DNA from: an uncultured Victivallis sp.
GTDB lineage: Bacteria; Verrucomicrobiota; Lentisphaeria; Victivallales; Victivallaceae
Assembly (NCBI RefSeq): GCF_944391105.1
Contig: NZ_CALXSK010000009.1
Location: 1-64,000, forward strand
Length of the DNA stretch: 64,000 bases
Reading direction: 5' to 3'
In this document: positions 40,797 through 48,527 of the stretch, in pieces
Numbering within the stretch: the first letter of the stretch is position 1
Layout of the letters: every line of letters begins with the position of its first letter
The notes under the pieces: model-generated
What the model was told of the DNA's origin: nothing
What the model saw: the letters and a program-made list of their open reading frames with translations, nothing else
Databases searched by the model: none
Translations under genes and position numbers: made by a program

Positions 40797-40824
40797 TTGA
40801 AAACAATCAGGATGGTTGTATGTT
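40797..40824 (+). promoter_or_regulatory. Promoter of MarR-MFS operon
   Basis: TTGAAA (40797-40802), a 16-bp spacer, TATGTT (40819-40824), about 38 bases before the MarR start codon at 40862. Confidence 0.5.
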
Positions 40825-40844
40825 AAGGAGTGCCGAAAATTTTA

Positions 40845-40852
40845 ACCATGGT
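40845..40852. promoter_or_regulatory. Operator candidate for MarR regulator
   Basis: The perfect 8-bp palindrome ACCATGGT lies inside TTAACCATGGTAA, between the predicted transcription start and the MarR ATG. MarR proteins bind inverted repeats in such positions and repress their own operon. The element is short and could be chance. Confidence 0.35.
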
Positions 40853-40861
40853 AATACAGGA

Positions 40862-41329
40862 ATGAAAACAGAAGAAGCGACCGCGCTCTGGCAGCAGATG
40901 TTCTCCCTCGCCGACCGTATGCGCGACATCGGTTCGAGCGATTACAAGCAACTGCTGGTGAATATGACCTTCAATCAGTTGCGGATGATCAAGATCGTCT
41001 ATGTTCTGAACCGGGAATATCCGGAGGGAGTCACACTGAAGGTTCTGGCGGAATCGCTGTCAATCACCCCGGCCGCCGCTTCCGAGATGGTCGATGCGCT
41101 CGTCCGGAAGGGAATGCTCACGAGGGAACACAATCCGCAGGACCGCCGCGCGGTCGCGATCACCCTTGCGCCGTTCAGCCGGAAGAAATTTTTGGAGTGC
41201 GAGCAGACATTCGACAGGCAGACCATTGATTTTCTGGAGTCGCTCGAAGAAAATGAGCGCGCCATTTTCATGTCCGTGATGGCGAAGTTTCACGATTTCG
41301 TCTTCAACCACTGCGGCGATCAGGAGTAA
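40862..41329 (+). CDS. MarR family transcriptional regulator
   Basis: The 155-residue protein has the MarR winged-helix build: FNQLRMIKIVYVLNREYPEG, the HTH VTLKVLAESLSITPAAASEMVDALVRKGML (about residues 60-90) and the wing REHNPQDRRAVAITL. Flanking helices form the dimer interface. It lies 14 bases upstream of the MFS transporter gene and probably represses both in response to a small molecule. The ATG at 40862 is favoured because the predicted transcript starts near 40832; its ribosome site is weak. Confidence 0.85.
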   Translation: MKTEEATALWQQMFSLADRMRDIGSSDYKQLLVNMTFNQLRMIKIVYVLNREYPEGVTLKVLAESLSITPAAASEMVDALVRKGMLTREHNPQDRRAVAITLAPFSRKKFLECEQTFDRQTIDFLESLEENERAIFMSVMAKFHDFVFNHCGDQE

Positions 41330-41343
41330 CGCCGGAGTTTGTC

Positions 41344-42594
41344 ATGACGCGGAACGCTCTGCGGTTCGGCCGTTATGATTATGCGGCCTTTTCCGCCTCC
41401 GTCTGCTTTGCGCTTTGTTCGCTTTCGATTCCACTCATGATCGTGGAGATCGGCGAGACGCTGGAGTTCCCGCTCGACCGCGGCGGAATGGCCGCCGGCG
41501 GAATGCTTCATTTGTTCCGCAGCGCGGCGATGGTTGCGGCGCTGCTGCTGTGCGGGAGCATCGCGGGTCGGTTCGGGAAGCGGCTTTCCATGGGCGGTTG
41601 CCTGCTTTTCATGGGGGCGGGGACGTTGCTGTGCTCTCTGGCCTCCGGATACTGGATGCTGATTCCGTGTCTGCTCGTCGCCGGGTTCGGGGAGGGAATC
41701 TGCGAGGGGATCGCCACTCCGTTTGTACAGGATCTTCATCCCGATGCCCCCGAGCGATATGTAAACATCGCGCACTCGTTCTGGTCGATCGGAATCGGCC
41801 TTGTGGTGATCGTCGTCGGCGGGCTCTGGACGCTCGGGACGGGTTGGCGCACCATTCTCGGCGGCATCGGACTGGTCACGCTTTTCGCCTCGGCATCCTT
41901 CCTCTGGCGGGAGAATCCCCGGAAAAAATATCCGGAGAGGTGTTCCGGTCCGGGATTCCGTGAGATTGTGCGGCAGACTGCCGCGATTGTGCGGGTCCCA
42001 CGGTTCTGGCTCTGCAGTCTGGCGATGTTCTTCGGCGCCGGCGCGGAATTCGGGCTGACTTTCTGGTCGGCCGCCTACGTGCAGCTCAATTTTCACACGG
42101 GCGCCTGGGTGGCCGGACTTGGAACCGGGGCGGTGGCGTTCGGGATGTTCCTCGGTCGGAGCGGATTCGGTTTTTTCGCCCGCCCGAACGATATCCGGTA
42201 TGTTCTGCTCGGGAGTGCTCTCTGCACGATTCCGGTGACGCTGCTGCTGGCGTTTCTGAGGCCGGGCGTAATGCCGCCCGCATTGGGATTCCCGCTTCTT
42301 TTTCTGCTGCTCATCTTCTCCGGAATCGGGGTGTCGACCTTCTGGCCGTCGGTGCAGGTTTACGGGGTGACGACCATGCCGGAACTCGATTCGACCATGC
42401 TTTACATCTGCTTTTCGGCTCTGGGAATCCCGGGGTGCGGCATCTTCACGTTGCTGATGGGAGTGATCGGTGACTGTTACGGACTTCGGGGCGGAATTCT
42501 GGTCATTCCCGTCTGTCTCGCCCTTTTCGCGGTGGTGATTTACCTCGAATGCTGGGTGCTTGCCGGACGGCGGAAACTCTCCGGCGCGGCGTGA
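41344..42594 (+). CDS. MFS transporter
   Basis: This 416-residue protein has twelve predicted transmembrane helices in two halves. The loop between helices 2 and 3 reads GRFGKRLSMGG, the MFS signature form, with its counterpart GRSGFGFFARPNDI in the second half. The conserved GIGVSTFWPSVQ lies in helix 10 or so. It resembles sugar or drug MFS porters; the MarR partner hints at export of a toxic compound, but uptake cannot be excluded. It ends at a hairpin convergent with smpB. Confidence 0.88.
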   Translation: MTRNALRFGRYDYAAFSASVCFALCSLSIPLMIVEIGETLEFPLDRGGMAAGGMLHLFRSAAMVAALLLCGSIAGRFGKRLSMGGCLLFMGAGTLLCSLASGYWMLIPCLLVAGFGEGICEGIATPFVQDLHPDAPERYVNIAHSFWSIGIGLVVIVVGGLWTLGTGWRTILGGIGLVTLFASASFLWRENPRKKYPERCSGPGFREIVRQTAAIVRVPRFWLCSLAMFFGAGAEFGLTFWSAAYVQLNFHTGAWVAGLGTGAVAFGMFLGRSGFGFFARPNDIRYVLLGSALCTIPVTLLLAFLRPGVMPPALGFPLLFLLLIFSGIGVSTFWPSVQVYGVTTMPELDSTMLYICFSALGIPGCGIFTLLMGVIGDCYGLRGGILVIPVCLALFAVVIYLECWVLAGRRKLSGAA

Positions 42595-42601
42595 ACGGCA
42601 G

Positions 42602-42632
42602 ATCGACTCCGGGAACTTGCCCCGGAGCCGAT
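42602..42632. terminator. Hairpin between convergent MFS and smpB genes
   Basis: CTCCGGG/CCCGGAG plus ATCG/CGAT across one mismatch gives an 11-bp stem. A weak T-rich stretch (TTTACCGTTTTA) lies on the plus side only. It is probably a terminator for the MFS operon. Confidence 0.45.
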
Positions 42633-43094
42633 TTACCGTTTTACCGCGCGGCGCATATCGAGATCGTCCTGCCGCTTGCGCAGCGTCTCCCGCTTGTCGC
42701 TGTGGGTTTTCCCCTGGCAATAGGCGATTTCGATCTTCACAAGCCCCTGCTTGAGATAGACCTTCAACGGGATGACCGTCCCCCCCTTTGTGCCGATCCA
42801 CTGGGCGAGTTTGAGAATCTCGTTCTTGTGCAGCAACAGCCGTCTGGTCTGTTTGGCCTCGTGGTTGAAGCGGTTGCCGAACCCGTAAGGGGCGATGTGC
42901 ATGTTTTCAAGCCATGCCTGCCCGTTCCGGATCGTGACGTAGGAGTCGATCATCGTGATCGACTTCGCCCGGCAGCTCTTGACCTCCGTCCCGACCAGCT
43001 GCACGCCGGCCTCAAACCGTTCGATGATGTTGTAGTCATGAAAGGCTTTTTTGTTGGTCGCAAGGACCGGTTCGTCCGGATTCCGTCTCGGCAT
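42633..43094 (-). CDS. smpB: SsrA-binding protein SmpB
   Basis: SmpB carries tmRNA to stalled ribosomes for trans-translation. The 153-residue length is normal. Family segments are ATNKKAFHDYNIIERFEAGVQLVGTEVKSCR, YVTIRNGQAWLENMHIAPYG, HKNEILKLAQWIGTKGGTVIPLKVYLKQGLVKIEIAYCQGK and a basic C-terminal tail ending RRAVKR, which folds in the decoding centre. The ATG follows a GGAGGAGAG site. It is the third gene of a grpE-dnaJ-smpB operon. The tmRNA gene itself is not in the window. Confidence 0.96.
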   Translation of the reverse strand: MPRRNPDEPVLATNKKAFHDYNIIERFEAGVQLVGTEVKSCRAKSITMIDSYVTIRNGQAWLENMHIAPYGFGNRFNHEAKQTRRLLLHKNEILKLAQWIGTKGGTVIPLKVYLKQGLVKIEIAYCQGKTHSDKRETLRKRQDDLDMRRAVKR

Positions 43095-43106
43095 GGCTCT
43101 CCTCCG

Positions 43107-44264
43107 TTATGCTTTGGTTTCGCGCAGGAAATTCTGTGCGCGATCCTCGAACGCCTTGCGGCGCGGCAGATTTTTCGGGGTGAGGGACGCGTTGAATTTC
43201 CGGAGCAGCTCAAGTTGTTCCGCTGTGAGTCCGACGGGGCTCTCGACCATGACCCGCACATGAAGGTCGCCGCGAGCACCGCCGCGCAACGACGGAACCC
43301 CCTTGCCCTTGAGCCGCAATACCGTGCCGGACTGAGTCCCCGGCGGAATCCGCATTTTCGTCTTTCCGGTCAGACTCGGAACCTCGACGGTTCCGCCCGC
43401 GACGGCGGCCTCAAACGAAATCGGCACCTCGCACTTGAGGTCATTTTCACTGCGCTGAAAGACCGCGCTGGGCCGGACGTGGATCACCACATAAAGGTCG
43501 CCGGCAGCGCCGCCGCGCAGACCGTCCTCCCCCTTGCCCGCGACCCGCATCTGCGAGCCGGTGTCGACACCGGGCTGAATCCGCAGCGAGAACGATTTCT
43601 CCTGACGAATTCTTCCTTGTCCGTGGCATTTGCGACAGGGTTTTTCGATGATCTGGCCGGTGCCCTGGCACTTCGGGCACGCTTGCTGGATGCTGAAGAA
43701 TCCCTGCGAGACGTGGATACGGCCCTGGCCGCCGCACTGGGTGCAGGTTTTCCGCCCGGTCCCGGGCTCACAGCCGCTGCCGGAACAGTCGGGGCACTCG
43801 ACCAGCCGGGGAATCGTGATCCGTTTTTCGGCGCCGTAAACCGCGTCTTCGAAATCAATCTCAAGGTCATACCGGAGGTCGTTGCCTCGCACGGGTCCGT
43901 TCGGATCGCGCCGTCTGCGTCCGCCGCCGCCGCCGAACAGATCTTCGAACGAGAATCCGCCACCTCCGCCACCGCCACCGAAAAACTGGCTGAAGATATC
44001 CTGGGCGTTGAAGTCAGGACCCGCGCCGCCCCGCTGGCTGCTGGTGTAGGCGTCGTGGCCGAACTGGTCGTACTGGCGCCGCTTTTCGGGATTGCTCAAG
44101 GTCTCATAGGCGAGAGAAACTTCCTTGAATTTTTCCTCGGCTTCCTTGTTGCCCGGATTCTTGTCCGGATGGTACTTGATCGCAAGTTTGCGATACGCTT
44201 TTTTAAGGTCGTCGAGCGTTGCGTTGCGGTCGACGCCGAGTGTCTGATAAAAATCCTGAGCCAT
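43107..44264 (-). CDS. dnaJ: Chaperone protein DnaJ
   Basis: DnaJ delivers unfolded clients to DnaK and stimulates its ATPase. The 385-residue protein has the J domain ([33 protein letters not shown], with HPD near residue 33) and the Gly-rich region with GGGGGGGG and [10 protein letters not shown]. Four zinc-centre repeats follow ([32 protein letters not shown]), then the C-terminal substrate-binding domains. It lies six bases after grpE. dnaK is not adjacent. Confidence 0.97.
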   Translation of the reverse strand: MAQDFYQTLGVDRNATLDDLKKAYRKLAIKYHPDKNPGNKEAEEKFKEVSLAYETLSNPEKRRQYDQFGHDAYTSSQRGGAGPDFNAQDIFSQFFGGGGGGGGFSFEDLFGGGGGRRRRDPNGPVRGNDLRYDLEIDFEDAVYGAEKRITIPRLVECPDCSGSGCEPGTGRKTCTQCGGQGRIHVSQGFFSIQQACPKCQGTGQIIEKPCRKCHGQGRIRQEKSFSLRIQPGVDTGSQMRVAGKGEDGLRGGAAGDLYVVIHVRPSAVFQRSENDLKCEVPISFEAAVAGGTVEVPSLTGKTKMRIPPGTQSGTVLRLKGKGVPSLRGGARGDLHVRVMVESPVGLTAEQLELLRKFNASLTPKNLPRRKAFEDRAQNFLRETKA

Positions 44265-44270
44265 AATTGC

Positions 44271-44906
44271 TTATGCCTCCTTCTCCGCGGAAGAGTCCTC
44301 CGTTTGTTCCGCCTTGGGACCGGAGGAGACAACCACCTTCGCGGGGCGCAGCAGCCGTTCACCGAACCGGTATCCGCCGCTCCACTCCTTGAGAATGATT
44401 CCTTCCGGAACTTCGTCCGACGCTTCCCGCGCGACCGCCTCGTGGATGGTCGGGTCGAACGGAGTTCCGACTGTCTCGATCCGCTTTACGCCGGACTCCT
44501 CAAACGCCTTCAAATACTGGTCGATGATCATCGTAAGTCCCTGCCGGATCTGGTCGATCTTGTCCGACTTCTCCGAGGCCTTGCGCGCCATTATGAGGTA
44601 GTCATAGACGGTGATGAACGGCTCAAGCGCATTGGCTGCGCCGTAGATCCGGGCGTCGCTGATGTCCTTCGAGGCGCGTTTGCGGTAGTTCTGATAGTCG
44701 GCCTGGAGATAGATCAGTTTCTCCTGTACGGCCGCGAGTTCGGACTTGAGGGCTTCGAGCTCTTTTTTCACCGGATCCTCCTGGGTTTCGGGGTCTGGCT
44801 GTGTTTCCGCATTCTGCTGCTCGGCAAACGTCTCTTCCGGCTCTTCGACGGGAAGAAACTCTTCCGGGCTCTCTGCGTGATTCTTTTCGTGATGTTTGTG
44901 ACTCAT
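44271..44906 (-). CDS. grpE: Nucleotide exchange factor GrpE
   Basis: GrpE releases ADP from DnaK. The 211-residue protein has an acidic N-terminal extension (EEFLPVEEPEETFAEQQ), a long coiled coil (VKKELEALKSELAAVQEKLIYLQADYQNYRKRASKD) and the C-terminal beta domain with the signature GTPFDPTIHEAVAREASDEVPEG and GYRFGERLLRPAKVVVS. It is the first gene of grpE-dnaJ-smpB with a sigma-70-like promoter upstream and no CIRCE element. The short His-rich start, SHKHHEKNH, is unusual. Confidence 0.95.
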   Translation of the reverse strand: MSHKHHEKNHAESPEEFLPVEEPEETFAEQQNAETQPDPETQEDPVKKELEALKSELAAVQEKLIYLQADYQNYRKRASKDISDARIYGAANALEPFITVYDYLIMARKASEKSDKIDQIRQGLTMIIDQYLKAFEESGVKRIETVGTPFDPTIHEAVAREASDEVPEGIILKEWSGGYRFGERLLRPAKVVVSSGPKAEQTEDSSAEKEA

Positions 44907-44945
44907 ATCTGTAAATACTCCTTTGTCTGATCTGGATGAATTATT

Positions 44946-44973
44946 AATATAAGGGGAAACTGCCGGAAATCAA
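44946..44973 (-). promoter_or_regulatory. Promoter of grpE-dnaJ-smpB
   Basis: On the minus strand: TTGATT (44968-44973), a 16-bp spacer, TATATT (44946-44951). No CIRCE inverted repeat (TTAGCACTC) and no clear sigma-32 boxes are seen nearby. Confidence 0.5.
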
Positions 44974-45131
44974 TAGGAGTGATTAACATTTTTTACGTTT
45001 TCACGAACTGCAAAGCTTGAGGCGCTGCACATTTTTCCGGAATTTTTTCATCGGAAGACTTGTTATTTTCGTGAAATCTTTTACGTTATACGGTGACCTT
45101 CACGCAGATATAACCAAAAGGGGGAATGAAG

Positions 45132-45686
45132 ATGATAGCTGGTTTGATTGTTCTGGCGGTGATCGTTGTGCTTGCACTGATCGTGATCGGAATGTACAAC
45201 AGGCTGGTTCGGTCAAAGAAGCAGGTGGACAACGCCTGGTCGCAGATCGATGTTCAGCTCAAGCGGCGTTGCGATTTGATCCCGAATCTCATCGAAACCG
45301 TCAAGGGATACGCTGCGCACGAGGCTTCGGTCTTCGAGAAGGTCACGCTGGCCCGTTCGAATGCGCTGGCCGCAACCGATACCAGCGGGAAGATCGCCGC
45401 CGAAACTGCGTTGACCGGCGCGCTGCATGGCTTGATGGTGCAGATGGAGGCCTATCCGCAGCTGAAGGCGAACGAGAACTTCCTGCAGCTTCAGGAAGAG
45501 CTCACATCGACCGAGAACAAAATCTCGTTCGCGCGTCAGCACTACAACGACAGCGCAACGAACTACAATACCGCGATTGCCGTGTTCCCCTCGAACATCA
45601 TCGCCGGAATGTTCCACTTCACCGATGCCGAGCTCTGGCAGATCACCGATCCCGCCGAACGGGAAGTCCCGAAGGTGAAGTTCTGA
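45132..45686 (+). CDS. LemA family protein
   Basis: The 184-residue protein has an N-terminal transmembrane helix (LIVLAVIVVLALIVIGMY) and the LemA helical core with NRLVRSKKQVDNAWSQIDVQLKRR, DLIPNLIETVKGYAAHE and ARQHYNDSATNYNTAIAVFPSN. LemA proteins are membrane-attached helical bundles, often paired with an HtpX-type protease as here (2-base gap); their function is poorly defined. The ATG at 45132 fits the AGGGGG ribosome site better than an in-frame ATG at 45126, which is one base after it. Confidence 0.92.
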   Translation: MIAGLIVLAVIVVLALIVIGMYNRLVRSKKQVDNAWSQIDVQLKRRCDLIPNLIETVKGYAAHEASVFEKVTLARSNALAATDTSGKIAAETALTGALHGLMVQMEAYPQLKANENFLQLQEELTSTENKISFARQHYNDSATNYNTAIAVFPSNIIAGMFHFTDAELWQITDPAEREVPKVKF

Positions 45687-45687
45687 G

Positions 45688-46605
45688 ATGCGTCCTCCGA
45701 AAACGTTTCATCAGTTGATCGCTGCGAACAAGCGCAACAGCTGGTTTCTGATCGCCGGGATGTTTCTGCTGCTCATCGCGCTCGGAGTTGTGTTCGGCGG
45801 AGCTTATGGAAGCTGGCCGATCGGGCTGCTGATCGCGCTCGGGACGGCCTGCATCGTCTTTCTCTTTTCGTGGTTCGCGGGGAGCGGGACGCTGCTTGCC
45901 GTCAGCGGCGCGCATGAGATCTCCAAAGAGGATGATCCGCAGCTCTTCAACGTGGTCGAGGAGATGTCGATCGCGGCCGGAGTTCCGATGCCGCGTGTTT
46001 TCGTCATCAACACGAAGGCGATGAATGCGTTCGCCACCGGAGTCGATCCCGCTCATGCGGCCGTGGCGGTCACGGAAGGGCTGCGCAGCAGACTCAGCCG
46101 CGACGAGCTCCAGGGGGTGATCGCACATGAAATCGGGCACATCCGGAATTTTGACATCCGCTATACGATGCTGATGGCGGTCATGGCCGGTGCGATCGTG
46201 CTGCTGGCGGATCTGTTCCTGCGTTCGACTTTCTTCTCCGGCGGCCGTCGGCGCAACGACCGGGATGGCGGCATTCAGGCGATTCTGATGCTGGTCGGGA
46301 TCGTGTTTGCGATTCTTGCGCCGATCATCACGGCACTCATCCAGATGGCGATGAGCCGTCAGCGGGAGTATCTTGCGGACGCGTCGGCTGTGGAATTCAC
46401 GCGCAACCCGGACGGTCTGGCCGATGCGCTTGCGAAGCTCGCAGGGGATGCGGTTCCGTACAGGACGAGCCGCTCGGTCGCGCCGCTCTTCATCGTAAAC
46501 CCGGAGTTGAAGCTGCGCGGCGGAGCCGAAAGTTTGTTTGCCACCCATCCGCCGATCTCCGAACGGATCAAGCGGCTGTGGGCGCTCTCCGGAGGGGAGC
46601 GCTGA
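45688..46605 (+). CDS. htpX: HtpX-like M48 family membrane metalloprotease
   Basis: The 305-residue inner membrane protease has two N-terminal helices, the zinc motif HEIGHIRNFD near residue 150 (catalytic Glu and two His ligands), a second pair of helices, and the third ligand region RQREYLADASAVEFTRNPDGLA near 225. It ends with the conserved LFATHPPISERIKRL. HtpX degrades misfolded membrane proteins under envelope stress. It is coupled to lemA upstream and closed by a bidirectional terminator. The M48B/HtpX subfamily call is firm; the symbol is by homology. Confidence 0.9.
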   Translation: MRPPKTFHQLIAANKRNSWFLIAGMFLLLIALGVVFGGAYGSWPIGLLIALGTACIVFLFSWFAGSGTLLAVSGAHEISKEDDPQLFNVVEEMSIAAGVPMPRVFVINTKAMNAFATGVDPAHAAVAVTEGLRSRLSRDELQGVIAHEIGHIRNFDIRYTMLMAVMAGAIVLLADLFLRSTFFSGGRRRNDRDGGIQAILMLVGIVFAILAPIITALIQMAMSRQREYLADASAVEFTRNPDGLADALAKLAGDAVPYRTSRSVAPLFIVNPELKLRGGAESLFATHPPISERIKRLWALSGGER

Positions 46606-46620
46606 GGAGGAGTGCAAAAG

Positions 46621-46649
46621 AAAAACGCCCGGGGGTTCCGGGCGTTTTT
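46621..46649. terminator. Bidirectional terminator between htpX and OAH sulfhydrylase
   Basis: A 12-bp perfect stem (AAAAACGCCCGG/CCGGGCGTTTTT) with a five-base loop has A and T runs at both ends, so it can serve both convergent genes. Confidence 0.85.
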
Positions 46650-46667
46650 CGTTCCCTCCGGTTTCCG

Positions 46668-47945
46668 TCAGGCGTTGGCGAGCGCCTGGTCGAAGTCGGC
46701 CTTGATATCCTCGATGTTTTCGATTCCGACCGAGAGACGGATCATGTCCGGCGAGACGCCGGCGGCCTTGAGCTCCTCGTCCGTGAGCTGGCGGTGGGTC
46801 ATGCTGGCCGGGTGCAGCACGCTCGTGCGCACGTCCGCGACGTGAACCACGATGGCTGCGAGTTTCAGGGAGTTCATGACCCGTTCGCCCGCCGCCTTGC
46901 CGCCCTTGACTCCGAAGCAGATCACGCCGGAACACCCTTTGGGCAGATACTTTTTCGCAAGTTCATGCTGACTGCTCGACGGAAGCCCGGGGTAGTTGAC
47001 CCAGCTGACCTTCGGGTGTTTTTCCAGAAATTCCGCCATCGCCTGGGCGTTTTCGCAGTGGCGCTGCATGCGCACGTGCAGCGTTTCCAGCCCGAGGTTT
47101 GCGAGCAGCGCATTGAACGGCGCCATCGGGACGCCCATGTCGCGGATGTACTGCACGCGCAGTTTCACGGAGTAGGGGGCCTCCTTGAAGCTGTCCACAT
47201 AGACCAGCCCGTGATAGGCCGGATCGGGTTCGGTGAATCCGGGGAATTTCCCGTTGCTCCAGTTGAATCCGCCCTTTTCGATGATGATTCCGCCGATCGC
47301 CATGGCGTGACCGTCGGTGTATTTGCTGGTTGAATGGGTTACGATGTCCGCGCCGAACTCGAACGGGCGGCAGAGGTAAGGCGTCGGGAACGTGTTGTCC
47401 ACAATGAGCGGGATGCCCGCCTCGTGCGCAATCGCGGCAAACCGTTCGATGTCGAGCACGATGAGCGCCGGATTCGCAAGCGTTTCGGAGAAGAGCGCCT
47501 TCGTGTTCGGCCGGATCGCCGCGCGAACCGTATCCGAATCGGCGTCCGGCTGCACGAACGTGACGTCGATTCCGAGTTTCTTGAATGTGTTGGTGAACAG
47601 AGAGACCGTTCCGCCGTAGAGACTTGCGACCGCGACGATGTGATCCCCCGCCTGGGCGAGGTTCAGGATGGAAAGCATCGATGCGGTCTGGCCGGCGCTG
47701 ACCGCGACGGCGGCGACTCCCCCTTCGAGCGCGGCCATTTTGCGCTCGAACGCGTCGACGGTCGGATTCGCGAGCCGGGTGTAGAAGAATCCCTCGCGTT
47801 TGAGGTCGAAGAGATCCGCCACGCTTTGCGCGTCATCGTATTTGTACGTGGTGCTCTGGTAGAGCGGCAGCACGCGCGGGTCGCCGTTGCCGGGCTGATA
47901 GCCGGCCTGGACCGCGCGGGTTTCGATTTTCCAGTTCTCATTCAT
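46668..47945 (-). CDS. O-acetylhomoserine sulfhydrylase (O-acetylhomoserine aminocarboxypropyltransferase)
   Basis: The 425-residue PLP enzyme of the Cys/Met metabolism family makes homocysteine from O-acetylhomoserine and sulfide. Features are TRAVQAGYQPGNGDPRVLPLYQSTTY at the start, SAGQTASMLSILNLAQAGDH, IVDNTFPTPYLCRPFEFGADIV and the PLP Lys in THSTSKYTDGHAMAIGG near residue 207. The C-terminus has SVGIENIEDIKADFDQAL. The ATG at 47945 follows an AAAGGAAA site; a longer in-frame start is not supported by the family. It is a single-gene unit with its own promoter. MetY is the usual symbol for this class. Confidence 0.93.
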   Translation of the reverse strand: MNENWKIETRAVQAGYQPGNGDPRVLPLYQSTTYKYDDAQSVADLFDLKREGFFYTRLANPTVDAFERKMAALEGGVAAVAVSAGQTASMLSILNLAQAGDHIVAVASLYGGTVSLFTNTFKKLGIDVTFVQPDADSDTVRAAIRPNTKALFSETLANPALIVLDIERFAAIAHEAGIPLIVDNTFPTPYLCRPFEFGADIVTHSTSKYTDGHAMAIGGIIIEKGGFNWSNGKFPGFTEPDPAYHGLVYVDSFKEAPYSVKLRVQYIRDMGVPMAPFNALLANLGLETLHVRMQRHCENAQAMAEFLEKHPKVSWVNYPGLPSSSQHELAKKYLPKGCSGVICFGVKGGKAAGERVMNSLKLAAIVVHVADVRTSVLHPASMTHRQLTDEELKAAGVSPDMIRLSVGIENIEDIKADFDQALANA

Positions 47946-48033
47946 GATGGAGTGTTTCCTTTGTCGTTTTTTTACAGAGGCGGAGCGTTTTTTCAGGCGC
48001 TGCGCCGCATTTCTTTTTGAGGTGTGCACGATG

Positions 48034-48062
48034 AATATAATCGTTGAAAACCGAATTTACAA
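48034..48062 (-). promoter_or_regulatory. Promoter of OAH sulfhydrylase gene
   Basis: On the minus strand: TTGTAA (48057-48062), a 17-bp spacer, TATATT (48034-48039). The leader of about 85 bases is too short for a SAM riboswitch and shows none of its motifs. Confidence 0.5.
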
Positions 48063-48073
48063 GCGCCTGCCGG

Positions 48074-48102
48074 TTGCTTTTTGTCGGAAAACGGTGTACA
48101 TT
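48074..48102 (+). promoter_or_regulatory. Promoter of HPr-ptsI operon
   Basis: TTGCTT (48074-48079), a 17-bp spacer, TACATT (48097-48102). Transcription would start near 48109, giving a leader of about 100 bases before the HPr ATG at 48210. Confidence 0.5.
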
Positions 48103-48209
48103 AATCAACTGTGAACGTAAGAGAAACTGAAACGGGCCGATTGCAGAATCTTTTCCGGCGGGATGGCGTCTGTGATCCGTTCCAAATACAACGGGAGCTG
48201 TTGGCGCAG

Positions 48210-48506
48210 ATGAGTGCGGGGAAAGTTTTCGAGCGGGAGATCACCGTGGGCAACACCATGGGGCTGCATGCGCGGCCTGCCGCCCAGCTGGTTCGGATCG
48301 CTTCGTCATTCGATGCGTCCATGAGCGTCGAAAAGATCGGAGACGGCGAAGAGGGCGAGGCGGACTGCCGGAGTGTGCTTTCCCTCCTGATGCTCGCGGC
48401 CGGAAAGGGCACCAGGCTGATGCTTCGCGCTTCCGGCCCGCAGGCGGAGGCCGCGTTCAAGGCGGCGGTGGAGTTTTTCGAGTCGAACTTCGGCGAGGAA
48501 AAGTAG
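48210..48506 (+). CDS. HPr family phosphocarrier protein
   Basis: HPr passes phosphate from enzyme I to EIIA. The 98-residue protein has the active His20 in GLHARPAAQLV and the regulatory Ser site region DCRSVLSLLMLAAGKGT, then the closing helix FKAAVEFFESNF. The start at 48210 gives the normal HPr length; a GTG near the transcription start at 48111 would add 33 residues without family support. ptsI follows by 21 bases. No HprK is in the window, so whether the Ser is phosphorylated is unknown. Confidence 0.9.
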   Translation: MSAGKVFEREITVGNTMGLHARPAAQLVRIASSFDASMSVEKIGDGEEGEADCRSVLSLLMLAAGKGTRLMLRASGPQAEAAFKAAVEFFESNFGEEK

Positions 48507-48527
48507 ACAAAGGAGCGAGACGCAGAA

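Noticed and set aside
42549..44930. 793-residue plus-strand frame across smpB, dnaJ and grpE
   Set aside because: It spans three canonical genes on the other strand and has no recognisable domain.
47946..48033. SAM riboswitch upstream of the OAH sulfhydrylase gene
   Set aside because: The leader is under 90 bases and lacks the conserved core; only a promoter is visible.
48111..48209. N-terminal extension of HPr from the GTG at 48111
   Set aside because: It would begin almost at the predicted transcription start and has no HPr family support; 48210 gives the normal length.
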